Assembly: GCF_050947875.1 (NCBI RefSeq)
Contig: NC_134571.1
Coordinates: 223,582,024-223,646,023, forward strand
Direction: 5' to 3'
Length of the DNA stretch: 64,000 bases
Origin: Dermacentor variabilis
Lineage: Eukaryota; Arthropoda; Arachnida; Ixodida; Ixodidae
How positions within the stretch are numbered: the first letter of the stretch is position 1; every line of letters begins with the position of its first letter. The notes beneath the pieces are model-generated. The model ran no database searches. It was not told where the DNA came from and worked only from the letters and a program-made list of their open reading frames with translations. The translations under genes were made by a program, and so were the position numbers. This document shows positions 33,301-44,711 of this stretch, piece after piece.

Positions 33301-34318
33301 ACCAGGGCCGGTAAATTCCTCGTTGGCGTTTCGTAATTCTCGCGCGGGCGCGGTAGCGCTGCGCCAGAAGTTTGCGCCTCGGCGTAATTGTATTTCTTTA
33401 TTAGATTTTATTTGCTGGTTGTACTAGTTATTGACGACGCCTCCAGGACACCAAAGCGGCAAAGTGAACACTTGTAATGTCGCGTGTTCTCGAGAGGCCT
33501 CTGTTAGCCGTTACACGTGCCCTCCTGGAGCCGTACTTATAAAAAAAAAAAATCTATCATCGCGATTACCAAAGTACCCGCAATGAAAAAAGCGCCCCGC
33601 GACTGGTGCAACATACCGCGCCCGCGCGAGGAGAATTACGGAACACCAACGAGAAATCTCTTCACGGGCTTCTTGCATTTCGCCTCTATCCCGGAAGCTA
33701 CCGGACGCGTCCTCAATATTGCAGCCATGAGCAGCGGCTACTCGCACGTTTTGTGTGCAGGATTATAATGGCCGAGAAGGACCGCAAGGGACCGCAGGCC
33801 CGCTGATAAGGATTAACATTTTTACTGCTCAACGCTAACATATTTATCCGTCCGATTAAGTAAATGGGTATCACATGTGTCATATAAACTTGATGTGAAC
33901 CTACGAACCACGTACGCATACATTCACGATGTCCAAACCTGAAACTGGCCATTACGCGTGCGTTTGAGCACACCACGTGCATGCGTCGCGTTCCAGCAAC
34001 ATGAACTCTCAAAGTGCGCGTGCTTTACGCCTTACATAATGGTGCATTTCTCCATTTTTTCCGCAGTTCCAACATAACATTCTTAAGGCCATTTATCGGC
34101 TGACGAAGCAAGATTTCGAATGAGAAAACTGCTCCGCAAAGCTCGAACGAACTTTTCCGCGGATTTCCTCCGCTAGCGTGTTAGCCGTCGTCTGCTACGG
34201 CAGGGCCAGCATGGGCGGCGCCACCATCGAGGCCGCGCCGAGCGGAGGAGGAGGAGAGTGGTTGGCGCTACTTTTGATAATTGAGGGGTTTTAACGCAGC
34301 TTGTTAGTAAGTTTCTGT
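33301..34318. other. no gene recognised
   Basis: Overlapping small frames around 33511-34012 have no motifs. A poly-A run lies at 33541. Nothing supportable. Confidence 0.3.
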
Positions 34319-34850
34319 TTAGCGCACGCAACTTATAGCGTACGCTATACGCTATAGTGTAGTGTACGTTTTATACAATTTTAGTTGGCCGGCGATATCT
34401 TCGGTTCTCAGAGGCCATATGTCGTCGTTGCGGCTATTTCTCAACTGTAGCGATAGGTGGCGATGAAATTTCGAATGTTTCTTTCGTTAGATTTCGGCTC
34501 GTTCGAAACGAGAAGCGATCTCGAAAACACTACGAGGTTATCCATATTACTCTGTCGTGGAAGCGGCCTGAGAGTAAGCAAAAGCCGTTTACAGAGTCAT
34601 TTGCTACGAACGAAGTGCATTTTACAAATTCAACGCCAAATTCCATTAGAAGCGGGCAGCCGGGACCGGCGCCATTTTTCATGCAAATTCTGCAAACCAC
34701 GCAAAAACGATAATGATAATTGGTTTGCGTTGCGTACGCGCGCTATACGCCCTATTTTGCTTAGTGTTCAGCGCATGCGCAGTGACGACCCGCTATTATT
34801 TAGCGTACGCAATGGTATAGCGTGCGCTATACTAAAGCTGTCTATTAGCG
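34319..34850. repeat. region with recurring palindromic tagcgtacgcta motifs
   Basis: The words ttagcgcacgcaa, tatagcgtacgctatac and cgctatag at 34319-34365 recur as gcgtacgcgcgctatacg at 34730 and ttagcgtacgcaatggtata and gcgtgcgctata at 34799-34832. The motif is palindromic, so it pairs both directly and inverted. The pattern suggests subterminal repeats of a small DNA transposon of about 530 bp. The 34457-34870 plus-strand frame lies inside and has no domain. Confidence 0.5.
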
Positions 34851-35619
34851 CAGCTAGAGCACCGCACTGACCCCGCCTACGGAGCTGGTTGCGGCGAGGC
34901 ACTATGACGACGGCGGCGCGAAACGCGAGAACGGGCGCAAATGAGCTGCGCTTTAAAAGATATTGCAGGACCTCTAATGGTTCAGTAAGCTCAACTGCGA
35001 GTTCGAACGACTATTGTGACTCGGTGGAACCTGCAGCAGCATCGACATGGCTTCCCTCGCGTGCTACGTGTCCTAGGCATGCTGCATGCTGTGTCAGGTC
35101 TCGTACTTCGACAAATGTCATTATTATTGCAGCCGTTATGGCTTAAGACTTCAGCGGGTACCATCATCAGCTACCAAAACGCGCGCGGAACAGCGATCAT
35201 CACAAACGCAGCTTGCTCGGCCTCGCCTGCACGCCGCGCGAAGGGTCGTTCCGGAAGTCACGTTGGTTCGCCGTGGTCACGTGAGGCGCAAACATCCTAG
35301 CTGTGCAAGGTCTCCACGCCGCCGAGCGTCGACAAGCGACAGAGCTCCTGCGCCTGACGCCGTACCCACCCAGACGCGGCGCCGTGCGTGCGTTCCAACG
35401 TGCACGTCTGGTTGGGGCTTTAAGGCCAGACGCATGCTTGCATGCGCTCGCTCACTACTGGCTGCAACTGGCAGCACGCCTTCGCAGTTTTCGCTTCGTA
35501 TTGAGCTGTTGTGCAAAATACGCAATTTTGATCTGGCTGCTTATCCATTGGCCAATCTGGTGCAGGACTAATCTAGCCCGCACGACATAGCACGGCCAAA
35601 CTAGCGCACATGAGCGCGA
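34851..35619. other. no gene recognised
   Basis: Frames at 34889-35590 overlap in all phases and are Arg-rich, as GC-rich non-coding DNA gives. No motifs. Confidence 0.3.
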
Positions 35620-35935
35620 ATGGGGCTCTTGCATTGCCCAGGAGGCGCAGCGAAAGTGGTGCTAAAAAGCGCTCTCTGTCCTGCACTAGGTAGTACCAAG
35701 CTCGGTCGTCTGCTTCGGAAAGCACGTTTACATATGGACCCGCCACTTTCGGTTTCGTTGTACCACGGCTTGCAGCGAATATTGGGCGCCAAAGATTTTT
35801 TCAGGGGTGGCATGCTGCGTAAAGGCAATAAATTATGCAACGCCGAATACGTTTACGCCGTTGAAGAAATAAGCGGCGAAGTTTAAGCGCGGTGTCAATC
35901 GCAAATGAAGCGAGTCGCGTACGAAGTTGAACTTC
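35620..35935 (+). pseudogene. possible exon of a SWIM-type zinc-finger (THAP-associated) protein
   Basis: The frame opens at an ATG (35620) and runs RLLRKARLHMDPPLSVSLYH, GAKDFFRGGMLRKGNK, then AEYVYAVEEISGEV, a TAA at 35884, and in the same frame ARCQSQMKRVAYEVELQ before a GTAAGG donor. The string VxARCxxxMKRxxYxVxL recalls the lead into SWIM zinc domains found with THAP proteins in ticks. The zinc ligands themselves would lie in a next exon that I did not find. Recognition is weak and should be treated as a hint. Confidence 0.28.
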
Positions 35936-37126
35936 AGGTAAGGTTTGCACGCTGCTAGATTCAGGTGCACAAACGCGAGTAAATGCTTGCTATAAATGAA
36001 TTCACAGCAGCGATATGCAGAAATGTGTACAGAACTGCTCGAGCGCACGATCGTACGCGCCGCGACGGCAGCGGTCTTTTGACACGCCGCGACACGGCAG
36101 GCCTCCTGCAATCTTTTTTGACTGCTTGCCGCTAGACAAGTAGTTACGCCTGCACTGTAGTAGCGGCCCTCTGTCCCTTTAGCAACTGATAACTGATGCA
36201 ATGCATATGGGCTCACAGTAACGTACGTGCGAATCGCGCTGCAGCGAGAGCTCGTGCGCTGCTCGCTTGATGTAGCTTTTAATGACAGCGCTCGGACATC
36301 GATGTGCTGCAATCAATACTACCTTGCTGCGTTGCCTCAACGTGCTGGCTTGAGGTAAAGGATGAGCACATTTAACTCTCGAACCTGTACTGCTCGTAGT
36401 GGGGCAGTGAATTGTCACCGAATCAGCCCGACCATTTTTGGTCATTTGCACACTCCTGGTCACTTCACCACTTCGCACCAGTCGAATTGTTAATTGTCGC
36501 GCTGTGGCCGGGTCTCGAATCACTAGCCATGCCTGCTGCTATGTCGGTCTGCCGTCGGGACTGTAGGTGCAAAATACCGAATTTTAGGACGCAGATAATC
36601 AAGCAAGCTGACAGGCGAAGCAGTCAACATGGCGCGAAGTTTCGCTTATATACCCAGCGCGACGAACTGTAGCTATCCAACGCGCCCGACGCTCCGTTTT
36701 GTGAGGCCTTGATGGAAAACGTTAGAATATGATTTTAGGATTCAGGCCTTCTTGTTCATGGCAGCCCATGACGCAGAAGTAACGACGGTGACGCTTTTTC
36801 GAGGCTGAGCTATGTCACTCCGGATCGGCGTCGCTGATTCTTTCTGCTTCCAGCATTATATGTCTCATGGAGAGTCCGTTTTCGTTAAACTGTAGGCTGC
36901 GGCTAGCTCGCAGCGTGCTCGGCGTGGTCTGTGAGAAGCGGCGAGCCTTTTCGCACTCGCAAGAGGGCAGAAACAAAGTGTGAATCGACGCAACTCGGGC
37001 TAGAAACGTGGTTCGCCACAGCCAGGGCTCAATACTACCCAAGCCGGTACTACCCAGATAACGTTGCGCGCGCCCCCACCAGGCGCCGCTACTATGAAAG
37101 AACTGAACCGCGCTGTCGCACGTGCC
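35936..37126. other. no gene recognised
   Basis: Several short frames on both strands (35833-36312 minus, 36412-36672 plus) without motifs. No repeat family recognised. Confidence 0.3.
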
Positions 37127-37130
37127 TTAA

Positions 37131-38604
37131 AGGGACCTGAAGCAACTTTGACGAATTTGTACAAACGTACTAAATCGTTAGAGTAGGTCCTTCTGATCAT
37201 TAATTGACGCATTTAAGTGCTCCGCGAAAAGTGGGTAATTTATTATAAAGTTTTAAAAATTTACATCGCTGCTGATTGCAGCAACACTGCTCGGCGGAAT
37301 TTTCAGCCGTCCCTACCCATTTGACGTCAATTGCCCTAATGACGTCAGTTTGGCGAGCTATCCGTTGGGCTGCTCAGGGCGCGTCATCGATAATATTTCC
37401 AACTTAACGGCGAACAAATGTTGTTCGTAATAGTTGGAATGTTAGTTAATTTGTTTCTATAAAAAGAAAGTAGCAGAAAGAATGCACAATAACAGTTTCT
37501 CAGTAAACAAGAACTTCCGGCACACAGCAAGTGTCGTCTGCTTGCGTTACCAACGTGCTCCGTCTTGACGAGAGCTCCGCGGTCAGTGTCGGTCTGTGTT
37601 TTCGTGAGCACCATGAATCAACTTTGTTGCGTTGTAGGCTGCAAACGTAGCGACTGGCAAAACGTCAAGCTGTGACATCGTGTCCCTCTGCAAGGCAGCA
37701 GACGAGCGGAGTGGCTGCAGCTCATCGGACTATGGGTATCCGAACGGCGCCAGGATTTGCGCGTTTGCCGCCGCCACTTTACACTGGATTACTACCACAA
37801 TAGCGGTTCGCGAATCCAGTATTTAGGTAAACGCAAGCGAGGGGACAGGGCCTGGCCACTTGATCGTGCCGTTTCACGGGATGAGCAGAAGCAAAAACGT
37901 AAATGACCTGCACGGTGCAGCCACCTAGTGGCACAGAGCTCAACCAAACACAGCAGCAATAACGAGGTGTACGGTTCTTTGCTGCTGGTGTAAGTTTTTA
38001 GCAGGAGCGTAATCGTTAACATGCTGTTTTGGTAATGTTTAAAATGTTTTACACTTTGTTAGGGCAATATTAGCTGTTTGGCTAGTTAAGCTCTGCGCCA
38101 ACATGTGGCTGGACCGCCATTCCGACCGATCAGGCCGCTCACGCACGTCTAAGCTAAAGTTGCTTCATCAGCTTGAGTTTATGCCTCCACCGATCCGTCG
38201 AAACGCCCAGCTCACCTGCGTTTACCAAGATACGAGACACGTTCGGCGCTGCGACAGAATGCTCGCGATGTAGGCTGCTTCGATAGCTCTCCCTTGGGGT
38301 CGACTGCCAAGCAGCTGGCGGGGGGGGGGGGGGGTTGGAGAGGCTTCGCGCGCTCGCTCCTAGGGAACCGGAAGTAAACGACCCGACGTGTCATCACGAC
38401 GCAGAGCCAGTGAAGGCGGAGCTTAGACCCCGAACACTCGGCGAACGAGCTGAGGAGAAAATGCATGGCTATGGAGGAGGGTAACTTGTAATCGTCCGTA
38501 ACTCTCTTAATGCGAGACGCTTCACACAAATTGTGGTGCGAATGATTAACTTTAGTTGTACCCTACACGTATACAAAATTTGTCCGAACTGTTTCAGGGA
38601 CCCT
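37131..38604. mobile_element. TTAA-flanked DNA transposon (Kolobok-like) carrying a THAP domain
   Basis: The left end agggacctgaagcaactttg and the right end cagggaccct, read inverted as agggtccctgaaacagttcg, form imperfect terminal inverted repeats; matching continues through aatttgtac/aattttgta. TTAA flanks both sides (37127-37130 and 38605-38608). TTAA target use is typical of the piggyBac and Kolobok superfamilies. Kolobok elements are associated with THAP proteins, and a THAP frame lies inside (37613-37906). At 1474 bp it has no room for a full transposase, so it is a non-autonomous or deleted copy. A run of 15 G at 38320-38334 lies within it. Confidence 0.7.
37613..37906 (+). pseudogene. 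THAP-domain protein inside the TTAA element, one nonsense codon
   Basis: An ATG with context caccATGa starts MNQLCCVVGCKRSDWQNVKL, then TGA (37673-37675), then in the same frame HRVPLQGSRRAEWLQLIGLW, RVCRRHFTLDYYHNSG and a basic tail ending KRK-stop. The Cys pair, the Pro, the Trp (AEWLQL) and the C-x2-H-F of a THAP finger are all in order, so only the stop breaks it. The AVPTIF box is missing and the protein ends soon after. It would be about 97 residues, a DNA-binding domain alone. By position it is the remnant of the element's transposase or an accessory protein that binds its termini. Confidence 0.65.
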
Positions 38605-38689
38605 TTAAGGGAGCACACATTATCAATACGGTGAACCCAGACAGGATGCGAAGAGACTACGTTTGAGCCGCTTCATGTTGCGGTTGAAT

Positions 38690-40062
38690 ATTAGTGTTTA
38701 TTTATTGTACTGTTTATTATATGCAGCAGTCTCGAGACCCAAGAAGGGCAGGCATGAAAATATAAAAAGGCAACAAGAACTATGTACCAAAACGTTAGAA
38801 AACAACAAAGTAAGATGTTATAATGGGCAGTCTAAACAGTTCCCGTCATTTAGGCGCGTGGGAAAGTTTTTGAATGAGTCGATTTCGGGCAAAAATTGAG
38901 TTAGGGTATGCTGGTCGTAACGTCGAGTATGCCTTGTTACAAGGTGTGTTACACACGGTGTGTGTTGAGGGATAGCTTTTTGTTTATTGGTTGGTGGAGA
39001 AGTTGAAGTTGCTAGTTCTTCCACCTTGCTTCAAGTGAGAGAATGTTATTAGAATTAATTAGCTCTGATGGTTAATCAAATGTAGGGAACTTGTTTTACA
39101 CAAACCGGAAAACTGGTCTTTGAATTCGTTTAAGACTGTATATATCTTAAGTGCAAGGGTGCCAAATATGGAGGCACAGCCTGATTCTGACTGAATAATT
39201 GTGAAATAGGCTAGTAGTTTGGAATTAGGCAACTTCTTGAGTTATTTAAAAAACGCGACTATTGCGAAAGGCGAAGCGCATATGTTGCTATTACGAAGAT
39301 TCCAGGTCAGACTGCTCGTATTTGTCGCCGGCTTTCTCAGCGGTGAAGGGTTCGGTTTACAATGATATGGAAGTGGTGCTTTTTACGAAGATATAGGGAG
39401 AAGGAAACTTTTTCCACATTAATGATCATTCCCCATTCTTTGCACCGATGAGAAATGTTACTAGACTTGTGTTGAGGTCATGCTGGTTGCTGGTGCAAGT
39501 TACTTGATGGAACAAAACGCAATCGTCTGCGAACAAGGTTATTTGAGCACATGGATTGACTGCATTCACTAAACCAATTACGGATAATAAAAACAGCAAA
39601 GGGCCTGAAACACTGCCCTATGGAACTTCAGTTCGAGTGTTGCCCCCTCGAAGCCTAAACAAACGAAGTAATTGTAGAACATCTTTATGAAACCGTGTTA
39701 GAAATGTGTTAAAAGAGACTTCTGTTTCATGAATTTATTATAACTGAGGAAATATTGTGCTCAATCACTTTACAACTGGTGGATGTTAAAAAAATTAGCC
39801 TGTACTTTTCTAGTAAGGTTCTAGCCCATTGGCGCCACTCGGGCATATTCCAGTCGTCAGTCATCTTTTCAGACAAAGGAGAAGCGCGAAATATAAATAC
39901 TAGAAGCTTTGCAAGACACTGGGCATACCGCCACAGTAAGACATTTAGTAAGTCGTCAGGACCCCAAGAAGTTTTAGTTTTTATATTAAGCAACATGCGT
40001 CTTCCTGACTGATAGCAATTAAAGCTCAAGTCCCGAGCCCTGAACTCTACAGCATTGGTCAT
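38690..40062 (-). mobile_element. CR1-like LINE, 5'-truncated, minus strand
   Basis: The minus strand reads SWGPDDLLNVLLWRYAQCLA, then RASPLSEKMTDDWNMPEWRQ and LIFLTSTSCKVIEHNISSVI (the YRPISLTS block) in 40062-39727. Across stops come SGPLLFLLSVIGLVNAVN and the catalytic LFADDCVLFHQV near 39510-39540, then EWGMIINVEKVS. These are fingers, palm and thumb of a CR1-type reverse transcriptase. The 3' end reaches about 38690, where gacccaagaagggcag resembles a scrap at 12570. Multiple stops make it inactive. Confidence 0.7.
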
Positions 40063-41462
40063 GCATGAAGAGTTAATGAAATATAATGTTCAAATAAATA
40101 TTAAAATTCTAAGCAATATCGTTTTTATTCTGAACATAATACTAGCAGCAGAAATTTTCGAAACCGATTGACTGCTCCTTGTTACTGAGATAGTTCTAGA
40201 AACTATTCTGGGCCGTTTTGATGAAGTTCTTAAATTTATTTTATTTAGCAATACTGTAGGCCTTTGCACAGGCCCAAACAGGAAGTGGATTGCAAAAATA
40301 CACATGAGCATGGAAAAACAGGAAAAAAAAGAAGAAGAAGAAAATATACAAAAAAGAATAGTGCCATACAACAACACTGGTATTTAACACAAGACACTTT
40401 CTTTGTTTCTCTGAATCAAGGAATAACAAAAGGTGCCCAAACAATTGCAATATGAGTCGTGTAACATTCTTGTAGTTATCAGTGATCAATAAAACACCAC
40501 TATTCAGCACATTGCAGTATTTACATTTGAAATCATAAGGGCGTATACAATCACAGTACACTAGTCTCCAATCATTCAACCAACTCATTATCTTTAAACT
40601 ACGCGCTGAAATACTTTTATGAGCAACCAAAATATGGCTCCAATTTTGCGACAAAGCCATCCACAGAATCTGAAGTTTGGTAGCTTTACTGTGAAGCAAT
40701 AATTTTTGCGGTAGTGAATGCACGAGGATGCTTTGTACTTCAACTATGGACGTAGTTGAGGCGTTTCTCAGTTTTATTCTTTTGCTTTTGGAATGATTTC
40801 TCGGGTCATTTAAGCCGTATGGTTACGCACTTTCTTTTGCTTGTCAGGCATAAAATTGTCGATAACGGTCCACCTTAAAGCGATCACAGAGAGATAAGTG
40901 TCAGTGTCATCAAAGTAGACGATATGCGTTTCTAAATGTTCAATTATGGATGCGGCATAGGCCAAGGAATAGTATTTAAAGCACTGAGCCGGTAAGTAAA
41001 GCAATGAAAGGGAGTAGTTGGTGCGTGTTCACGATTACGTTGCGCCAACGAATTTAAACTGTAAAGTCTACAAAGAGAGGAACAAGGATGCAGACGGACG
41101 ATTCTGAGCCGGCGTTTCCTGCTTCTGCACGTTACAACAAGGGATGGGTAAGAAAACGCTGACAATCTTGTGATCCGAAATATTGGGCACAGCGAAAGTG
41201 GTATAATGAATAAAGCGGCGTGGAATAAACGTTAGGTCTTGGACAAAGCCAGAACAGCCCTGCACTCGAGTTCGTTTACTTACGGTTTGAACGAGGTCAT
41301 GTGACACCATAATGCCAAAGCATATTCACCTGGATACGCTTGGATACACTTCGGAATGTAGTCGTTCACAGTCAACGCCTAGTAAGAGCATTTTACTGTC
41401 CGCATACTGATGGCATAGGTGCCGGTAATTTCCTTCAATAATTGGGCGGCACGTGCGGGTGG
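40063..41462. other. no gene recognised
   Basis: AT-rich sequence upstream of the LINE. Lysine-rich and hydrophobic openings (40241-40723 minus) arise from A/T runs. No motif. Confidence 0.3.
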
Positions 41463-41956
41463 CACAGGGTGTCTACCAAGTTGACATTTCCAAATTCCCG
41501 GAGTTTTCCAGGTTTTCCCTGAGTGCCCTTGCAATATTCCCTGAGTGACACAGAACTTCGTTTTATGCCAAGACAGGCTCTCTACATCACGTCGCCCAAC
41601 GCTTTTACTCTCTAGTAAGCATGTTAAAAAACAAAGAACTTAATCCGGTTTGAATAGTTAGGGGTAGTGTTTATTTTATTCAAAAAGAAAACAGAAGGAA
41701 GGGATTTGTAACATGCACAGTGTTAGGGTTGGCGTCTTGCACCACGTGCAGAATGGAATTTCATCCGACCATCTTCGTCGAAATGAGGCGTGACTTCTCC
41801 TGCGATGGTTGGCGTCCCGCACCATGTGCAGAAAAAACTCTCTTACCCGACCTGCTTCCACCAGGCCTCGTCGAAATGAAGCGCGACTTTCTAATTCACC
41901 ATGACCATTTCGAGTGTCTGCCGGTCTGGCGGACGCCCCGCAGCATACAGGCCTCT

Positions 41957-42638
41957 TGTGCGTGCGCGTGTGTGTGTGCGCGTGCGCGTGTGTGTGCGCG
42001 TGCGCGTGTGCGCGTGTGTGCGCGCGTGTGTGCGCGCGTGTGTGCGCGTGTGTGTGCGCGCGTGTGTGCGCGTGTGTGTGCGCGCGTGTGTGCGCGTGTG
42101 TGTGCGCGTGTGTGTGCGCGTGTGTGTGCGCGTGTGTGTGTGCGCGTGTGTGCGCGTGTGTGTGCGCGTGTGTGCGCGTGTGCGTGTGCGTGTGTGTGCG
42201 TGCGCGTGTGTGTGCGTGTGCGTGCGCGTGTGTGTGCGTGTGCGTGCGCGTGTGTGTGCGTGCGCGTGTGTGTGCGTGTGCGTGTGTGTGCGTGTGCGTG
42301 CGCGTGTGTGTGTGTGTGCGTGCGCGTGTGTGTGTGTGTGCGTGCGCGTGTGTGTGTGTGTGTGCGTGCGCGTGTGTGTGTGTGTGCGTGCGCGTGTGTG
42401 TGTGCGTGCGCGTGTGCGTGCGCGTGTGCGTGTGTGCGCGTGCGCGTGTGCGTGCGCGTGTGTGCGTGCGCGTGCCTGTGTGCGTGCGCGTGCCTGTGTG
42501 TGTGTGCGCGTGCCTGTGTGTGTGTGCGCGTGCGCGTGCGTGCGCATCCATGTGTGTGTGTGCGCGCATGCGTGTGTGTGTGTGTGTGCACATGCGTGTG
42601 TGCGTGCCTGCGTGCGTGTGTGTGTATGTGTGTGTGCG
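41957..42638. repeat. GT/GC alternating microsatellite, about 680 bp
   Basis: Nearly uninterrupted alternation of g with t or c, in units such as gtgtgcgc and gtgcgcgtgt. All six frames appear open across it (for example 41720-42808), but these are repeat products, Thr/His- or Val/Cys-rich. Boundaries are approximate. Confidence 0.95.
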
Positions 42639-42639
42639 A

Positions 42640-43060
42640 GTTTAGAGAGACCCTTTCCTCGAACAAACTACACGAGAACTTCCACGAAGCCGCAACGCGC
42701 ACAAGAGAGGGACAGGCGTCTACAATTCCAGGATGCGGGACGACCTCTTTGCAGCAGCCTCGGTATAACCAGGGGAGGAAGGGCCCTCTTTCTGTGCCGG
42801 TCACGTGACGTCGACGGAAGCAAGATCCCGCCCACGATTGTAGAGAGCCTATTTAAGGGGCTCCGAAATGTACTTTTGATCACTTCATGCCCTTCTCATT
42901 TTCTTTCATCTACCTTTGAATAAACCGTGCAAGTTTCGCACTAGAAATCGTCTTGCCCTTGCTTGGTCGCCATGGTCTACCGGATGCCTGCAGCCCGCCG
43001 ACAACGCCACGCTACCCAATAAGTAACGTCGGTCGAGCTTCGATAGGCAGGCGCCGCTAC
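42640..43060 (+). mobile_element. possible solo LTR
   Basis: After the microsatellite the unit reads gtttagagagaccctttcct, then a TATA-like tatttaagg at 42850-42858 and AATAAA at 42919-42924, with the pair spaced as in an LTR promoter and polyadenylation signal. gccgctacaactcgg near 43060 resembles an LTR end. No partner LTR or duplication was found, so the call is tentative. Confidence 0.35.
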
Positions 43061-44340
43061 AACTCGGCAGCAGTACGATACGCTGCCCTGGAGTACGCAA
43101 CAGCGAATAAAATGTCTTCTAAAGAAATAGCAAAACCAATTGCAAATTGAGTCGAACGTTCTCAAATACGAATAAAAAAGAGATGCGATAGCAAGCTAAT
43201 CGGTATGAGGCCCGAATTTTATCACAAGTGTGATTCTCTCGCTACAGCTGGTATGTCAACCTCAACTGTCCCGACATACTTTCAGCCCGCGCTCAACGCT
43301 TCACTATTACGTTTCAGTGTTTAAAGAGCTTTTTTTGCTTGGAAGAGGGACACCAGCATATCGGTGTCAGGCAACACTTTGCTTTTAGAGTGCAAGCTCC
43401 TCCAAAAAAACGGTGGCATGCTTCCTTTCCTGTTCATTTCTCAATGCGTAGGTTCTTTGTCGTCTTGCTCTCCTTCGGCTGCGCGTTTGCCACACGAACT
43501 ATTTGAAGCATCCTCTTGGACTGTTGTACAGTCATCGTCCAATTTTTCGGACTCCCTAGGGGCCGCGAAAAGTCCGAAAAAATGAATGCATGTCTTTTAC
43601 TCGCCACAGGCACGCCCGAAAAAGCTCTGAAGACCTGCCATGCACTTATTAGCCATATAGGTGCTCGTACTGTGACAGAAGATTGCGGGTGCACGCGTGT
43701 ATAATTAAGGAATACGTACTGTGTCCCGTGACAGTTGCCCCTTCCCACACTTGTTATGTTCACAGCGTAACATTTTTGTAATGAGGCGAAGCTGACTTTC
43801 GGGAACCGTCATTATGCAACGCGCCGTGCTTTCAGAACTTCGAAGCCGACCGCGATGACCAGAAAGGCGGTGTCGGTGCCATTGCTGACAGCGGCGAATT
43901 CTCTCAATGAAAAAACACGGCACACAACGGCAAGAAGCTTAATAGCAAACCTCGAAGCAGCTAGGCCTAGCATTGCCGCGGGGGTGGCGACGGCTGGCAG
44001 CGGATCTGCGGGCGAGTGTGCCGGTTCGAGGCAACGAGGTTATCAAAATGGCGGCGGTTGTGGCTTTTATTGCCGTTTCGGACCTGGGGTCCCGGCAAAA
44101 AGTCCGGTAAATCGGACGGCGAAGGGTTCTTGCGTCCAAAATTTCAGACGTTCTTATACATTGACCCTACGGGGTACGTAGCGGTGCCGCGAAGCCGTCC
44201 GAATTATCTGGCGTCCGGAAAGTCGCTCGTTGACTGCACTCTGGCAACTCCTCCAGCCGACGACGCGGCGTCAACGACCATTCGTTACGATTCCTGTGTT
44301 ACTCGGGTCAGCATTACCGTGACTTTCGTTCCCTTCCAAT
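43061..44340. other. interior of the inverted-repeat region; no gene recognised
   Basis: Openings at 43364-43585, 43855-44181 (plus) and 43434-43763 (minus) have no domain motif. A short ccgaaaa/ttttcgg pair lies around 43545-43580. Confidence 0.3.
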
Positions 44341-44650
44341 AAAACTACAGCTAATTTTCCCTGATAGAAGCACAAATTCCCCGAGTTTTCCCCGAGTTTT
44401 TCCATACTACTCAGAATCCCTGAGAATTCAGTTTTCCCTGTTGGTAGACACCCTGTGACATCTGTACAACGCATATAGTATAGAAGTGTGGCTTCAAGAA
44501 GACAGTTTTGTGCACAGCCAGTCTAATCAGTTAAATGGCGTAGCAAAACAGCACCGGACTTCTGTTCGAGGAGCACTAACTCCACCGCCGCTAGTTAATC
44601 TATCTTTGTGGAAAACAATATATGATGCCTTAAACTTTCTGTGCGTGAGC

Positions 44651-44711
44651 AAACAGGGACAAAGAAGAGGAGCAACACAAGGACGAGTGCTCCTCTTCTT
44701 TGTCCCTGTTT
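44651..44711. repeat. perfect 24-bp stem hairpin
   Basis: Arms 44651-44674 and 44688-44711 are exact inverted copies (aaacagggacaaagaagagg...) around a 13-base loop, acacaaggacgag. Flanking gtgcgtgagc and gattgcgcac extend it imperfectly. It looks like a fragment of a foldback repeat, or a hairpin-RNA source. Confidence 0.8.

Larger units (their letters stand above)
41463..44457. mobile_element. 2995-bp region bounded by 17-bp perfect inverted repeats
   Basis: CACAGGGTGTCTACCAA occurs at 41463-41479 and inverted at 44441-44457. Just inside both ends are further related words (ttttccctgag and ccccgagttttcc). This is the architecture of a DNA transposon with subterminal repeats. No transposase frame is visible inside, and I found no convincing target duplication. 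The interior holds a GT/GC tract and a possible solo LTR, so it is a non-autonomous, composite copy. Confidence 0.6.

Noticed and set aside
34457..34870. 137-codon plus-strand frame
   Set aside because: It spans the palindromic repeat region and has no recognisable motif.
41676..42923. Long open frames of 218-362 codons on both strands
   Set aside because: They run through the GT/GC microsatellite and are open in every phase because the repeat lacks stop codons; the peptides are Thr/His or Val/Cys repeats.
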